A DNA stretch of 64,000 nt from Hirundichthys speculiger. Lineage: Eukaryota > Chordata > Actinopteri > Beloniformes > Exocoetidae. The notes beneath the pieces were generated by a model. That model saw only the letters and a program-made list of their open reading frames with translations, was not told the origin of the DNA and ran no database searches. The stretch is taken from assembly GCA_018398805.1 (NCBI GenBank), contig JAGFBZ010002259.1, forward strand, positions 1 through 64,000, in the 5' to 3' direction. Positions within the stretch are counted from its first letter, which is position 1. Each line of letters opens with the position of its first letter. Shown one piece after another: positions 23,456 through 34,915 of this stretch. The position numbers and the translations under genes are program-made.

Positions 23456-26400
23456 TTTACCATCTAAAACAACAACCAGCTTCTCGTTCATGTGAGTAAA
23501 ACCTTCACCCTCCAACCCGTCTGAGTTTCTGTCAGCTTTAACGTACGTATTTCATGAGGGTAATAAAGCCTTTTCTGTGTCAACAGTAATCCACTGGTAT
23601 CTGCCTTCACAAGCATGAGGTTGTTTCAAACAGGACTGAAACTGTGGTGGATGTAGAACGGGTCTGGTACCTGGAACAAAGCTTCCCTGGACAACGTCCT
23701 TATAGGCCCACCAACTCTCATCAAGCTTCGATGTAATAGGCTGAGCTGTGGGACAGAACAGACAACAGGTCTGGCATGAGTGAAACATCATCTCTTTAAA
23801 ATAAAACTATGACGAGAGAAATTAAAAGAACAAGTTCTGAAGATTAAAGACTAACTGACATCTTTTTAATGCTAAATGAAGTAACACAGAATAACATTAT
23901 AATAACACCTGCATCACAGACGGCTAAGAAATGATGTTACAACCATGTCATTACATTTAATTTTATATAGGAGAAGGTGCTGTCAGGGTATCAACATTTA
24001 CATGTTAATTTTATGTTACATTTTATTTTGGGTTATTTCACGTGTTGTGTCGTGGTGTCACAACAGGCTGATTGGCAGGATGATCAGTCCAGAGTGTCCC
24101 CACGATGGACATCACTGTCTGATTACACACAGGAATGCTCTAAAAAGGGTTAGTTCAGAGGAAATGTCTCTACCATCTCAGTCCTAATAAAGCAAATGTT
24201 CCACCTCATGAAGCTTGGTGGTGTTGTTTTCACACCAAAAGTGTTATTTCTTTAAAGTCCAGAGGAAACTGGCTGTGTCTAGAAAAATACTGACTAATTG
24301 TTTTATAAGCTGCAGTAGCTCAGGAACTTACATAATAAAAAGTTAAGCTCCATGTCATATTTCAATTAGGACCTTTTGTGCTTTCTTTTTGTTTAATTTT
24401 GTTCTTTTTCTCCTGTTTTTTTTTTTAAGTGTTCCCTCTTTAAAGAATGGGAAACCCTCATCACTGCATTAAACCACCACGTAGAAGCGTCTCAACCAGG
24501 TACATCCAGGTGGGCTACTGGTTATGAGCATGTGCATGTAGTGTTTTAATATCATTTCCGTTTATAACCCTCTCTTTCTGCTCTGAGAACCTTATATGGA
24601 CCTTAAGTCTGTCATGAGGTCAGAGCTCATGAAAGATTAAAGATGGACGTGGTCATACTGCATGTAGGCTGTCATTAGATTTTGGAGCAGATGCTGCATA
24701 AGTGTTTGATGAAAGTGCTGGCTGGTCACGTGCTCCAGCTGGATGAAGTTGGTCCAGTTGTCACCAGACTGGTCTCCGTGTTAAAAGCCTGTTGACTGAA
24801 CAGACGCAGCAGCAGTTATCCTGCCAGCCTGACTGCTGAAAGTTATATAAGATCATATTTCTGCAGGTCCTTAATATTTCATAGTGATTTGCATTTTGAA
24901 ACCAGTTTGACTGGTGTTGTAATGGTGAAGGGTGGGAGCTCCCTTCGCCTCCTTACCTGAACAGGTGCAGATGATGTATGTTTGCAGAATCACAGATAAA
25001 TCCCAAACGACATGCATTCTTCGTTTAATTCCTCATCAGTTTTTGCAGCTGTTGAGGTCGCACTTGTAGACTGGCCGGTCCAACTTTGAACATTTACCCT
25101 CCGTTATCCGCCGTGACTCCGCGACGGTCGGAAGCGTCGCCGCAGAGATGCGTTTCCGCGGCACCGACCCTCTTTCACTGCTCAGATCAAATGCTTGGTT
25201 CTCCTCCCGGCGTGGGTCCGGTCCATGTCCAGCCTCGGGATGCTTCACCTGTGGGATCCGTTCATGACTCACGTCCTGCCCGGATCCTGCAGCTCTGGAT
25301 GTTTGCGGCGCATCGCTCGTCTGCAGAGAGACAACTGTGGACGTAAAGCGCGAGAGCGCACGGAGACGCGCAACATGATCCTGATGGGTAACCGGATATC
25401 AGGCCGGAGCCTGGAACCAGCAGGAGCAAAACACTTCATCTATATGATTGTTTTATACTTTCACAGAAGCCAGGTAGTGACATTAAACTACAGTCAATAA
25501 TATAGTTACAATAGACACTTAAAGTAGGCTATAATTCTACTAACTATACATTTTCTTAATCCACAGGTGGTCATTATTACTCTGAGAGAAATCACCTCTT
25601 CAATGACTGATTTAATCTAATGCTAAAATATGAGGGTCTGTGGATGCAGATGGCCTTGATGACTGGTACTGACCCAAATAAACACCGAACCCTCTGTGGA
25701 GGCTGCGCGCCCTCTACTGGCAGCTTTCAGTCACTCCACCTTAAACTGGTCCTGGACGGACGTTTACCTGACGTCATGACGTGAGGGAAGAAATGTGGCA
25801 TCCATAAAATCATCTGTTGGGAATGAACAGTCTGTCTTCTGGTCCCACAAACAACATGGTGACATCATGATGACGAATCTGAAGATCTGAAGTTAAGATA
25901 AGACATTTTATAAACAGGTTTAATTTTTTTTTTCCTTCAGAAACAGTTTGGTGTGTCTTTATCATTCTCTCTGTGGTTCACAACACTCAGTTAAAACCTA
26001 TTTTTCTAGATTCATTTGTAATAATAATAATTGTTATGATTATATGCCAGCTACATCCAACAGCTGATAAATGGAATATAAAGATCAACTGAGATGTTGT
26101 TATTCACTCTGCTTCCATGTAAAAATCAGCACTACTTTCAAAGACAAAGTTCTGATTTTAAAACTCTCTCCAGTGTTTTCTAAAAATGTAGAGCCAGAGT
26201 CAAAAACAGGTTTTAATTTTCTGGGTTGTTCCCAGGAAAGTTTTCATGAATAGTTTTGAAGTTAGTGGGATGTGATTGACAGAGATAACAGCATGTTGGT
26301 TTACATGGAAACATCCACTAAACCAGACTAGACTCTGATCTCATCTAACCTCCAGGGAGTGTAAATTTGGATTTCCTTATTTAGCAGCTTTTCCTTTGAA

Positions 26401-26850
26401 GTCACATTTATAGAGAATAATGAACAAAACTTAACTTTCAGTGAAAAAAGAGAGGATTGTTAGTTCCAGTTGGGCATGTTAAAGCTGTAACGCTGTCTTA
26501 TTCTGAATAAACGCTGCTCCGCCGTTGCTCCATCGTTGTGACCTTGTCATTATCCAGATATCTTCTCCATCCCTCCTCTGTTCATGTCCAAACCATGGAC
26601 CCTTAAACCTAGCAAGGTTTTCTTCTTCTTCTCTTTTCTGTGGAGACACATCTTCCTCTGTGGTGTTCCTGTGTTCTGCTACAGTCACCTTGCTGCCTTA
26701 TTTAAGGTCGACACATGAACACAGGTGTTTGTAAGTCTTCAAGTCTTTACATGTAAACATATCAGCTGACTCTGATTGAAGTAATTAGTCCATGGGTTGA
26801 TTTTTTTCCCTCCAGTAAAGATGAAGGAAATTATAATTGTTTCAGCACAT
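23456..26850. other. No gene recognised apart from the CpG-rich island at 25.1-25.4 kb
   Basis: Several short frames are present (for example 23552-23791 minus and 26479-26688 minus) but none shows a domain I recognise, and no chain of splice-compatible exons could be built. No tandem arrays. Confidence 0.45.
25086..25410. promoter_or_regulatory. CpG-rich island, possible promoter or first exon
   Basis: This segment is visibly richer in G+C and CpG than its surroundings (clusters such as CCGCGACGGTCGGAAGCGTC and GCGCGAGAGCGCACGGAGACG). On plus, an ATG-led frame from 25195 reaches a potential donor at GATG^GGTAACC near 25388. On minus, a frame at 25036-25272 ends in a Cys-containing tail. I recognise neither protein. 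A CpG island marking a promoter is the simplest reading. The direction of transcription is undecided. Confidence 0.35.
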
Positions 26851-26853
26851 TTA

Positions 26854-28779
26854 GGGCCCCATCTTACACCTCCCGCTAGCCGCTAGCCGCTACCCACTAC
26901 CCGTAAATTGCTGATTTAGGAGCCTCTGCCAACCGCTAATGCAATCCTCTGCTCCCTAAAGCCGCCACCCATTATGCCGACTCCCTTACTCACATTGTAG
27001 ACGCAGCAATGGGCGTGTCTCTCGTGCTTTCCACAAATTCGGTATCTTGCGATCGCGGGTTTAGGATAGAGGGTAGTGGGTGGTCTGACCACCCACTACC
27101 CTCTATCTAAATCTGCAAGATACAGGTACCGCAAGATACAGAGTTTGTGGAAAGCACAACCGGCATGTCGGCACGTAAAAGAGCGCGTCCAAATCCTGTC
27201 ATTGCGCGTCCACCCAGTCACATGTGGACTGCACAACCGGCTCTACCTCTGATTATGCATCACTGTATTACTGTTCATACGTTATTATTCTCTTAAGGGC
27301 AGATGATGTCTGTACAGCTGTGGCATGATCTCATTCAGATGTTTGCTGTGGAGGAAACGAGGAGATCACAGAACTCTGTTGTGGAGTTTCTTGTACTGTG
27401 CTCGTATCTCTCTGATCCTCTCCTTGTGCTCGGAACACCTGAGATGTTCTCAGTGGTAGAAGGTAGATGTCATCATACCTGTTCCTCTGGCTCAATGCTC
27501 ATCCAATGATCCGTTCTGCAGTATTTTAAAAAATGTGCGCGTTGGCGCAGTGGAGCTTCCAGGAAACTAGAACTAGAAAAGCACTCAGAAAGTGCAGACC
27601 TCCGCCAACCACAACAGTTCTCCCATATAGCGATTTACAGATTGCTTGAAGGGCTATTTCATTAAAATCCATCCATAACTTTTTTGGTTATCTTGTACAC
27701 AGACAGACAAACAGACAGATATATGGCGAAAACACGCTGGCAAAAACATGACCTCCTTGACGGAGGTAAAAATATTCTTACACAGACAACTCCTATCGGC
27801 TACCTAAAAGTCGATACCAGATAGTTGGTGCGCTCCCAGTAAACACGCTCAGGCAGAACCACGAGAACCGCCGCCAGAACCGCTGGGAGCGTCTTTGCGT
27901 CTTGGCACAGCTGTGCCCACAGCCGCTGCTGAGGATGTGTTCAAGATAACTCAAAAAGTTATGGATGGATTTTCATGTAATTTTTCAGGAGTTGTCAGAA
28001 ATGTGAAAAGGAAGAACTGATTTCATTTTGGCTGTGATCCGGAAGAAATCTTGGATTCTGGATCAATTTCAAATTTTTGATAACATTGCGCTCAATTGGG
28101 CCGGAAATTTTGTTTCTCAACAACTCCGTTAATTATTGCCCACAACTCATGAAATTTCACTCCGGTATTGACAATGAAAACCTCTATCAAATTTCAGAGG
28201 CTGATCCGGATCTGATCCAGAAGGCGGATTTTATCACAATCTGTAAATCGTTGTATGGGAGAACTGTTGTGCTTGGCGGAGGTCTGCGCTCTCTGAGTGC
28301 TTTTCTAGTTTAGAAATGCTTTCCTGGAAGCTCACTGGCTCTATTTTTTTCTGAGCAGTTTGTTGGAACTTCTTGGAGTACAAAAGAAATGATTAAATCA
28401 TTTGCTCCACATCAGTTAGAGCTAGTTATGTATATATCAGTGCAGAGGAGGAGGAGGAAAAAAGAGGAGGAAGCTCTACAACAGAGTCCCAGACCAGCTG
28501 CCCATGAGAGCTGCTCTGATCTGGGTGAAAAGACGCTCCATAGCAGTTAGCAGGTAGCGCAACCTGCTCTTAAAGGCAATGGCTACTGACGCACTGATTG
28601 GTTAAACAGGTGGAACGCCCTAACCACTCCATGCATAATGTGTGCATAATATAGCGGTTAGCGCAGGTAATATCGTGGGTTTCGGGAGGTGGAAGATTGC
28701 GTTCTTTGCGGGAGAACGCCCCTCCTGCTACCTGCTATCCCTTAATAGCAGCTTTAGGAGGTTTGGCGTATTGTACGCC
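26854..28779. mobile_element. PIF/Harbinger-like foldback element A (composite)
   Basis: It starts GGGCCCCATCTTACACC directly after a TTA, matching the left end of element B (28783-29191), and shares with it the CCCGCTAGCCGCTACCCAC and CTGGTTTAGGA/CTGATTTAGGA words. The right arm (about 28620-28779) matches the right arm of B (GTTCTTTGCGG, GAACGCCCCTC, GCTATCCCTT, GCGGCTTTAG/GCAGCTTTAG) but its last 15 bases differ from the GGGCCC terminus. The left arm contains a perfect 19-bp inverted repeat at 27067-27105. The middle is occupied by a different inverted-repeat element (27571-28310). No transposase is seen. The assignment rests on the GGGCCC ends and the adjacent TWA. Confidence 0.55.
27571..28310. 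mobile_element. DNA transposon with terminal inverted repeats of about 75 bp, nested in element A
   Basis: The left end AACTAGAAAAGCACTCAGAA continues through CAGACCTCCGCCAACCACAA and GCGATTTACAGATTG. The right end (28236-28310) is its reverse complement with only a few differences. The interior (27660-28230) lacks a transposase frame but has an oddly open stretch at 28077-28313 without a recognised domain. The bases just outside (AGGAAAC on the left, GTTTCCT-like GCTTTCCTGG on the right) are inverted copies that belong to the host element A, so the insertion sits near its symmetry centre. Superfamily not assigned. Confidence 0.7.
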
Positions 28780-28782
28780 TAA

Positions 28783-29191
28783 GGGCCCGATCGTACACTT
28801 CCCGCTAGCCGCTACCCACTAGCTGCTACCCACAGATTGCTGGTTTAGGAACCTCCGCTAACCGCCAATGCAATCTTCCGCTCCCTACAGCCGCTACCCA
28901 GGTGGAAGCCCAGATGGGTAGCGGGTGGTCAGACCAACTCGCATGTCGGTGCGAAGAAGAGCGTGTCCAAATGTCATCAATGTGCGTCCACCTGGTCACA
29001 TGTGGACGTCCACAAACGTCTCTAAACAGGTGGAACGCCGTAACCACTCCCATGGATAATGTAGCGAGTAGCGCAGGTGGGATAGCAAGTTTAGCAAGGT
29101 GGGAGATTGCGTTCTTTGCGGTGGAACGCCCCTCTCGCTACACGCTATCCCTTGATAGCGGCTTTAGCAGATCTGGCGGAAGATCGGGCCC
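28783..29191. mobile_element. PIF/Harbinger-like MITE B (409 bp)
   Basis: Both ends read TAAGGGCCCGATC when oriented inwards (28780-28792, and the reverse complement at 29182-29194). The inner arms are GC-rich and partly self-complementary (CCGCTAGCCGCTACCCAC on the left, CGCTATCCCTTGATAGCGG on the right). No coding frame of note. It lies only 3 bp from the end of element A. A third, truncated member of the same family lies at 43225-43338. Confidence 0.65.
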
Positions 29192-29194
29192 TTA

Positions 29195-29737
29195 GTTTGT
29201 TCATTAATGTATCTCAAAATGAGAAAATGGCAAATTTATGTTGAAAACTATTGAATTCCGAGGAAAATAAATTTCCCGCTTATATTTATTCATTTGTTTA
29301 ATTTTGTTTGATTAACTAAATTATACACTATTTTGTAATAAAACTTAAATGATTTTATATTGAATTATTCTGCATTTATTTCACTTTATTAAATATTTTT
29401 AGGGGTTCATAACTTTAATATAGATTTTAACAATATAAAATACTAGCCCTTGAATATAAAGCAAGATTTCCAAAAAATCTGATTCAATCAATGCTTATGA
29501 TTTCACACAGTCTCCGCCCTGACAATTTCAATTTCCTTTTATCTATTTTTTGCTCACTTTGGCTTCCTCCATTGTGAAACATGCTTCAATTATCACTGCT
29601 GTGTCAAAGAAGAAGTTATAGCAGAGTTTTGTTTGCTTGCTTGTACTCAAATCTCAAGAAATGTCCATCTACTTTTACCTGTGTAGTACATGAACAACAC
29701 AATGAAAACCAAAATAAGACATGTAGTTTGCAACATA
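29195..29737. other. No gene recognised; downstream flank of the phospholipase gene
   Basis: Very AT-rich (AAATAAATTT-type words) with no frame or repeat that I can name. Transcription from the minus-strand gene probably ends just inside the right edge of this stretch or shortly before it. Confidence 0.5.
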
Positions 29738-29743
29738 TTTATT
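29738..29743 (-). terminator. Likely polyadenylation signal (AATAAA) of the phospholipase gene
   Basis: TTTATT on plus reads AATAAA on minus, about 400 bp beyond the stop codon at 30140. It is the nearest clear canonical hexamer in a plausible position. The 3' untranslated region would then span roughly 29720-30139. Confidence 0.45.
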
Positions 29744-30139
29744 TATAGGGGCACAAATACAATATAAGATCAGCAAAAATGTAATTATGCCAAATGATTT
29801 ACAAGCTCTGCTTGATTTGACTGGCTTCTCTTGTAGTAATAATGTACAGTGAACCGAAGATCTGGCAGTTCACATCAGTCCAGAAAACCCATGATCAGAG
29901 ACCTGGATCACTACATGCCCTAAAAAGCACAAAGGAAGTGAAATGGACCTGTTAGATTTTGGTGATTCCAGCTATGATATATAGCTGTTCTTTTTTATAA
30001 ATCAGTTTCATTTACAGACATGCTGAGATACAAAGTGAGCTCTCTGTGAAAAGAAAAGTCAGAGGAAGCTTTAATTGATGGATCTGTAGGATCTTTATCT
30101 TTATACCGGAGTCCTGCGTCTCTGTGACTGGTCCTCATT

Positions 30140-30336
30140 TCACGCTGCGTCCAACTCAGACCCAGAACTCTTGTTCTGGCGGCGGATGGCAGCCTTGGTT
30201 ATCTCTCTCAGCAGAATCTCCTTGTTGTTTTTCATGTTCACTTTTGCTGTCTCAAACACAAAATCAAACTTCTCCTGGCTGAAGGGAGGCTGGAAGGTGG
30301 AGAACTCCTCCATCTTTGCTTTGAACTCCTCTGCAT
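30140..30336 (-). CDS. pla2g4c-like: cPLA2 gamma-like terminal exon 13
   Basis: It encodes DAEEFKAKMEEFSTFQPPFS..., a Lys-rich helix NMKNNKEILLREITKAAIRR, and ends SELDAA followed by TGA at 30142-30140. There is no terminal CaaX motif. The acceptor is TTCATAG^. Confidence 0.92.
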
Positions 30337-30544
30337 CTATGAAAAATCAGTAAGGATACTTTAGGAGTCTGCTGTCTTCACTTTCTCACATGAAGTGTTA
30401 CTTTGCAACAGATTTACTATGATGAAAAGACACGTAGACTCCGGGTGATGCTGGAGCACCTGCCCCTTCAACTTCACAAAAAGCTCCCTTCTTCAGGAAC
30501 AGACATTTCACCACCTGTAGTTTTACCTGAAAATTGTGGTTTTA

Positions 30545-30546
<2 letters not shown>

Positions 30547-30578
<32 letters not shown>
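30547..30578. repeat. Poly(A) run of 32 in intron 12
   Basis: An uninterrupted A-run followed by T- and A-rich sequence. Could be a retroposon tail, but no element body is recognisable on its left. Confidence 0.9.
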
Positions 30579-30582
<4 letters not shown>

Positions 30583-31017
30583 TTTTTACAACAAAAAAAA
30601 TTCTACAAGAATTGCAATTCAGGTAAAAAATTGGTATTGTTTTTGTACAAAAGTCACAATTTTGTCAGGTTTGTGTTTGTATGACAGAAAACTGATTTTA
30701 TGACAAAATGTAGCTTTTTACAACAAAGCTGATTTGCAAAATCTGTGATTTTACAACAAAATTTTGTAATCTTAGGACATTAAGTCTCGATTTTATGTCA
30801 AGAAGTTGCATTATTAAGTTGAAAAGTTGTTGTTTTTTTTTATTGAGTTGTGAGATGGAATTTTATAGCAGAAATATTGAGATTCAGAAACAGGTTATTC
30901 TACAAAAATTAAACATTTTCAACAGTAATTAGAAAACTTTTCTCAAAAGGTTGCAATTTTATAAATTTCCTGATTTTACAAGATTTTTATCTGTCTTATC
31001 TCTTACTGTGAACAAAC

Positions 31018-31189
31018 CTTTGCAATTCTGCCTGTTGAACAGCGGCATGTAGATGATTGTCGGCTCCATATCTTTTCCTTCAAACACATAGCAGCTCTTT
31101 GGCCAGTCTCTCTCCTCCAGGATGTTGTCATCTATCTCTGGAAACGGCTTCTTCACACCAGCTGAATAGTTTCTTGCAAGAGTCAGAGT
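31018..31189 (-). CDS. pla2g4c-like: cPLA2 gamma-like exon 12
   Basis: It encodes TLTLARNYSAGVKKPFPEID..., ERDWPKSCYVFEG and PTIIYMPLFNRQNCK, the last conserved part of the catalytic domain. Phase 0 in, phase 1 out. Borders ATAAACAG^ and AAAG^GTTTGT. Confidence 0.92.
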
Positions 31190-31583
31190 CTGTTTATAGA
31201 GAACAGGGTCTCAGTTCCCACTTTCACACGCTCATTTTATCTGAATAGTACTTATTCACAACAGAAGTCATCACAAAGCACTTTTCACATTAGACCCAAA
31301 GGTTTAATATTCTGTAGTCTGAATAATACAGTTCAGTTCAGTCCAATCACATTCCAGTTCCTTGTAATTCAGTTAATCCAGGTAATTCTAGTAGAATCCA
31401 TAGAATACAAAATGATGCCAGTTTATATATTCATATATATGCGTGAAGAAGACAGTGCCCCTGATGAAGCCAACAGATTGAAATTAATCAGTGCAATCCC
31501 TAAACAATCCCCTTAAATGAGTACATCACTAGAGTAGTCCAAAAAGATACCAAAACAAAGCACAACCAAGCAAAACACAGACT
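31190..31583. other. Intron 11, left part, nothing recognised
   Basis: Intronic sequence of the minus-strand gene. No exon, RNA gene or repeat is visible before the tandem array. Confidence 0.5.
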
Positions 31584-32007
31584 AGTTTTTTTTACGGTAA
31601 TCATAGTTTTTTACAATAATCATACTTTTTTACGGTAAACATAGTTTTTTACGGTAATAATAGTTTTTTTCACTCTCACTCTTTTACGGTAATCAGTTTT
31701 TTACAGTAATCAGTTTTTTACGGTAATCGTAGTTTTTTACAGTAATCATAGTTTTTTACGGTAATCAGTTTTTTTATGGTAATCATAGTTTTTACGGTAA
31801 TTATAGTTTTTTTTACAGTAATAATAGTTTTTCACGGTAATCAGTTTTTTTATGGTAATTATAGTTTTTTACAGTAATCATAGTTTTTTTTACAGTAATG
31901 ATAGGTTTTTACGGTAATCAAAGTTTTTTACAGTAATCATAGTTTTTTTACAGTAATCATAGTTTTTTACAGTAATCAGGTTTTTTTTACGGTAATCATA
32001 GTTTGAG
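31584..32007. repeat. 18-20-bp minisatellite in intron 11, about 22 copies
   Basis: The core TTTTTTACGGTAATCATAG (and ACAGTAATCA variants) recurs with period 18-20 depending on T-run length and loss of the CAT. On minus it reads as an A-run array. Confidence 0.95.
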
Positions 32008-32389
32008 GGTTAGCAGGTGAGTCAGTATTTAGTGGGTTGCAATTTGAAATTTTAAATGCTACATGTACATTCATCTTACACATCGGACTATTTGAGTAGT
32101 TAAAAACAAAATATATACAACTGTAAGATTTATTTTATACTGCTGAAAGAATAACTCACAAAGGAAAGGAACCCAATTTAGTCTTGCAAGACAAAGAAGA
32201 AGAGGATAATGGAGGAAACAAGCAGAATTAGGCCAATCCATTTGTCCAGTAGATCATTCATCTCATGTCATTTCCTCGCATTAAACAACCACAGTTTACT
32301 ACTGCAGTGTACAGCATACTGTGACATATGTGGTTTATACTGCAGAGTATAAATCACATAGATCCAAAGCAAAGAAGCCATGTAACCCA

Positions 32390-32590
32390 TCATGGCTGAT
32401 GTGAGAGAAACTGGTCAAAAGATCTGTCTGCACAGAGAAGATGGAAAGCACTGATCCAGTGTGAGAAGACAAAACGGGGAAGAATGTCGATGAACTGAAC
32501 CTCACAGGAAACTATATTCCTATCATTTCCATAAAGAAAAGGTCAACGCTGGCGGCGATCACATCCATTGACCTGAAATAACCGGGGGAA
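32390..32590. repeat. Dispersed repeat, copy 2 (matches 60-240)
   Basis: Shares several 10-16 base words with the left end of the window in the same order and orientation (GCACAGAGAAGATGG, GGGGAAGAATGTC, GATGAACTGAAC, AACGCTGGCG). It lies in intron 11. Not recognised as a named family. Confidence 0.45.
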
Positions 32591-33072
32591 GCCTCAGGGA
32601 AGACCAGAAAGGAACAGATCTGCAAATCCCCGGTCTAGTGTGAATGCTAGCCTAACTTCACCTTAGAAGTTAGGCTCCGCTGTGCTCAGGTAGCCTCTAC
32701 TGAGACTGAACAGTTTATAAAAAGTTAACTAACCACAGTTTATATGTTTAGGCAAAACTAGTTCAAACAGAAATTAGCTTGAGCATCAGTTACAATCTCA
32801 TACCAACTACACCAGTTGGACCGTTTGTCCACATTTTCACAGATGCTCTCCATCAAAGCAGTAAATTAAAAAAAAAAACATCTATGTCTCACTCAAACAC
32901 ACTACGCATTCAGTAACTTACCATCCACCAGGAAAACAATACACTTCATCTTTATTTTTTACTTTCTCTTATTACAGTCTTGAAAATAAAGTCCCTGTGT
33001 ATCCCCCCCCATTGTTCCAGGATTTATCAGTTGGTCCAGGTTTTAAGTAAAAGAGCCTAAAGCTCACCGTAC

Positions 33073-33227
33073 CTCAAACATATTTCCAGCACTATACTCT
33101 GGTGCAATGATGAGGTCAATGCGCCTCTTGTTTCCCAGGAAAGACGGGTAGCCCACATTGATCAGCATCCCGGCATCGATGAGGTGAATTTTCTCTGTAG
33201 AGTTGAGGCAAGTTGGGACCGAGGAAT
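33073..33227 (-). CDS. pla2g4c-like: cPLA2 gamma-like exon 11 with catalytic Asp
   Basis: It encodes DSSVPTCLNS..., HLIDAGMLINVGYPSFLG and RRIDLIIAPEYSAGNMFE. Asp411 in IDAG corresponds to the catalytic aspartate of the Ser/Asp dyad. Phase 1 in, phase 0 out. Borders GTTGGCAG^ and GAG^GTACGG. Confidence 0.92.
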
Positions 33228-33479
33228 CTGCCAACGAAAAAATAAAAGAAATCATTCATTCAGATTCTAGGTCTGTTTATTGACATTGACCAGGTAACAT
33301 GTGTGTGCGTGTGTGTCTGTTATGATTACAGTGTTGATGAAAATGGCAAAAAGGAACCAAGTTTGATGTTGAATCCTGAAAGTCCTGGAGTGAATTTAGG
33401 ATCATATCCCAACTAATCTGATAAGACACATGGTAGACCCTTTGCAGGCTGCTAGTCCATCACATAGAAGAACTGGACA

Positions 33480-34915
33480 TCACCCATAAGTTTTCTGAAA
33501 ATTACAAAATTACATGTGGCATTCCCCAGGGTTCCATCCTGGGACCTCTTCTGTTTAACATCTACATGCTCCCACTGGCCCAGGTAATAAAGAACAACAG
33601 TATTAGCTACCATAGCTGATACTAGCTAATAAGTTTTCTGAAAATTACAAAATTACATGTGGCGTTCCCCAGGGTTCCATCCTGGGGCCTCTTCTGTTTA
33701 ACATCTACATGCTCCCACTGGCCCAGGTAATAAAGAACAACAGTATTAGCTACCATAGCTGATACTAGCTAATACGTTTTCTGAAAATTACAAAATTACA
33801 TGTGGTGTTCCCCAGGGTTCCATCCTGGGACCTCTTCTGTTTAACATCTACATGCTCCCACTGGCCCAGGTAATAAAGAACAACAGTATTAGCTACCATA
33901 GCTGATACTAGCTAATACGTTTTCTGAAAATTACAAAATTACATGTGGTGTTCCCCAGGGTTCCATCCTGGGGCCTCTTCTGTTTAACATCTACATGCTC
34001 CCACTGGCCCAGGTAATAAAGAACAACAGTTTTAGTTACCATAGCTACGCTGAAGACACACAGATATATATTTCAATGTCACCAGGAGACCGAGGCCCTG
34101 TACAGGCTCTCAGTAAATGCATTGATGAGATTAATGACTGGATGTGCCTGAACTTCCTACAGCTGAACAAAACCAAAACTGAGGTGATTGTTTTTGGAGC
34201 CAAAGAGAAAACGACTGCAGTTCTCCACAAAGCTTGAATCTATAGATCTAAAAACCACCAATCAGGCCAGAAATCTGGGTGTAGTGATGGACTCAGATCT
34301 AAACTTTAAAAAACACATAAAGGCAATCACTAAATCAGCCTGCTATCACCTGAAGAACATCTCAAGGTTAAAAGATCTGGAAAAGCTAGTCCACGCGTTC
34401 ATCTTCAGTCGACTTGATTATCGTAACAGCGTTTTTACTGGTTTATCTAAAAAAATCAGTTAGACAGCTGCAGCTCAGTCAGAACTCTGCTGCCCGAGTT
34501 CTCACTGAGACCAGAAGACTGGACCACATCAGTCCAGTTCTGAGGTCCTGACACTGGCTGCCTGTCCGTCAAAGGGTAGACTTTAAACTTCTGTTGCTGG
34601 TCTATAAAGCTCTGACAGGTTTGGGACCAGAATACATCAGTGACCTCCTGACCCAGTATGAACCCACCAGACCCCTCAGGCCATCTGGATCCGGTTTATT
34701 ATCAGTCTCCCAGAGCCAAAACCAGACATGTTCTGGCTGCTGCCAGATGTTCTGGCTTCTGCCAGATGTTCTGGCTGCTGCCAGATGTTCTGGCTGCTGC
34801 CAGGTCAAGCCCCAACAAGCGAGAGGATGCTCACCAAAGACAGGTGCTGCCTGGTCCAAAGCTTTGTCTTCAGAACCTTCAAGGCCAGTTCACAGTCAGT
34901 CGAAGGTACAATTGA
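33480..34915 (+). mobile_element. L2-like LINE fragment with tandemly repeated RT block, in intron 10
   Basis: The right portion (33920-34910) encodes degraded LINE reverse transcriptase: [20 protein letters not shown], then an active-site motif reading YAED instead of YADD (34046-34057), [43 protein letters not shown] and a thumb/3' region with SARVLT- and HWLP-like remnants in shifted frames. On the left, the GVPQGS block is present four times at a 143-bp step (33491, 33634, 33777, 33920). A 19-bp repeat ATGTTCTGGCTGCTGCCAG occurs about four times at 34727-34803. Orientation is opposite to the host gene. Inactive. Confidence 0.85.
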
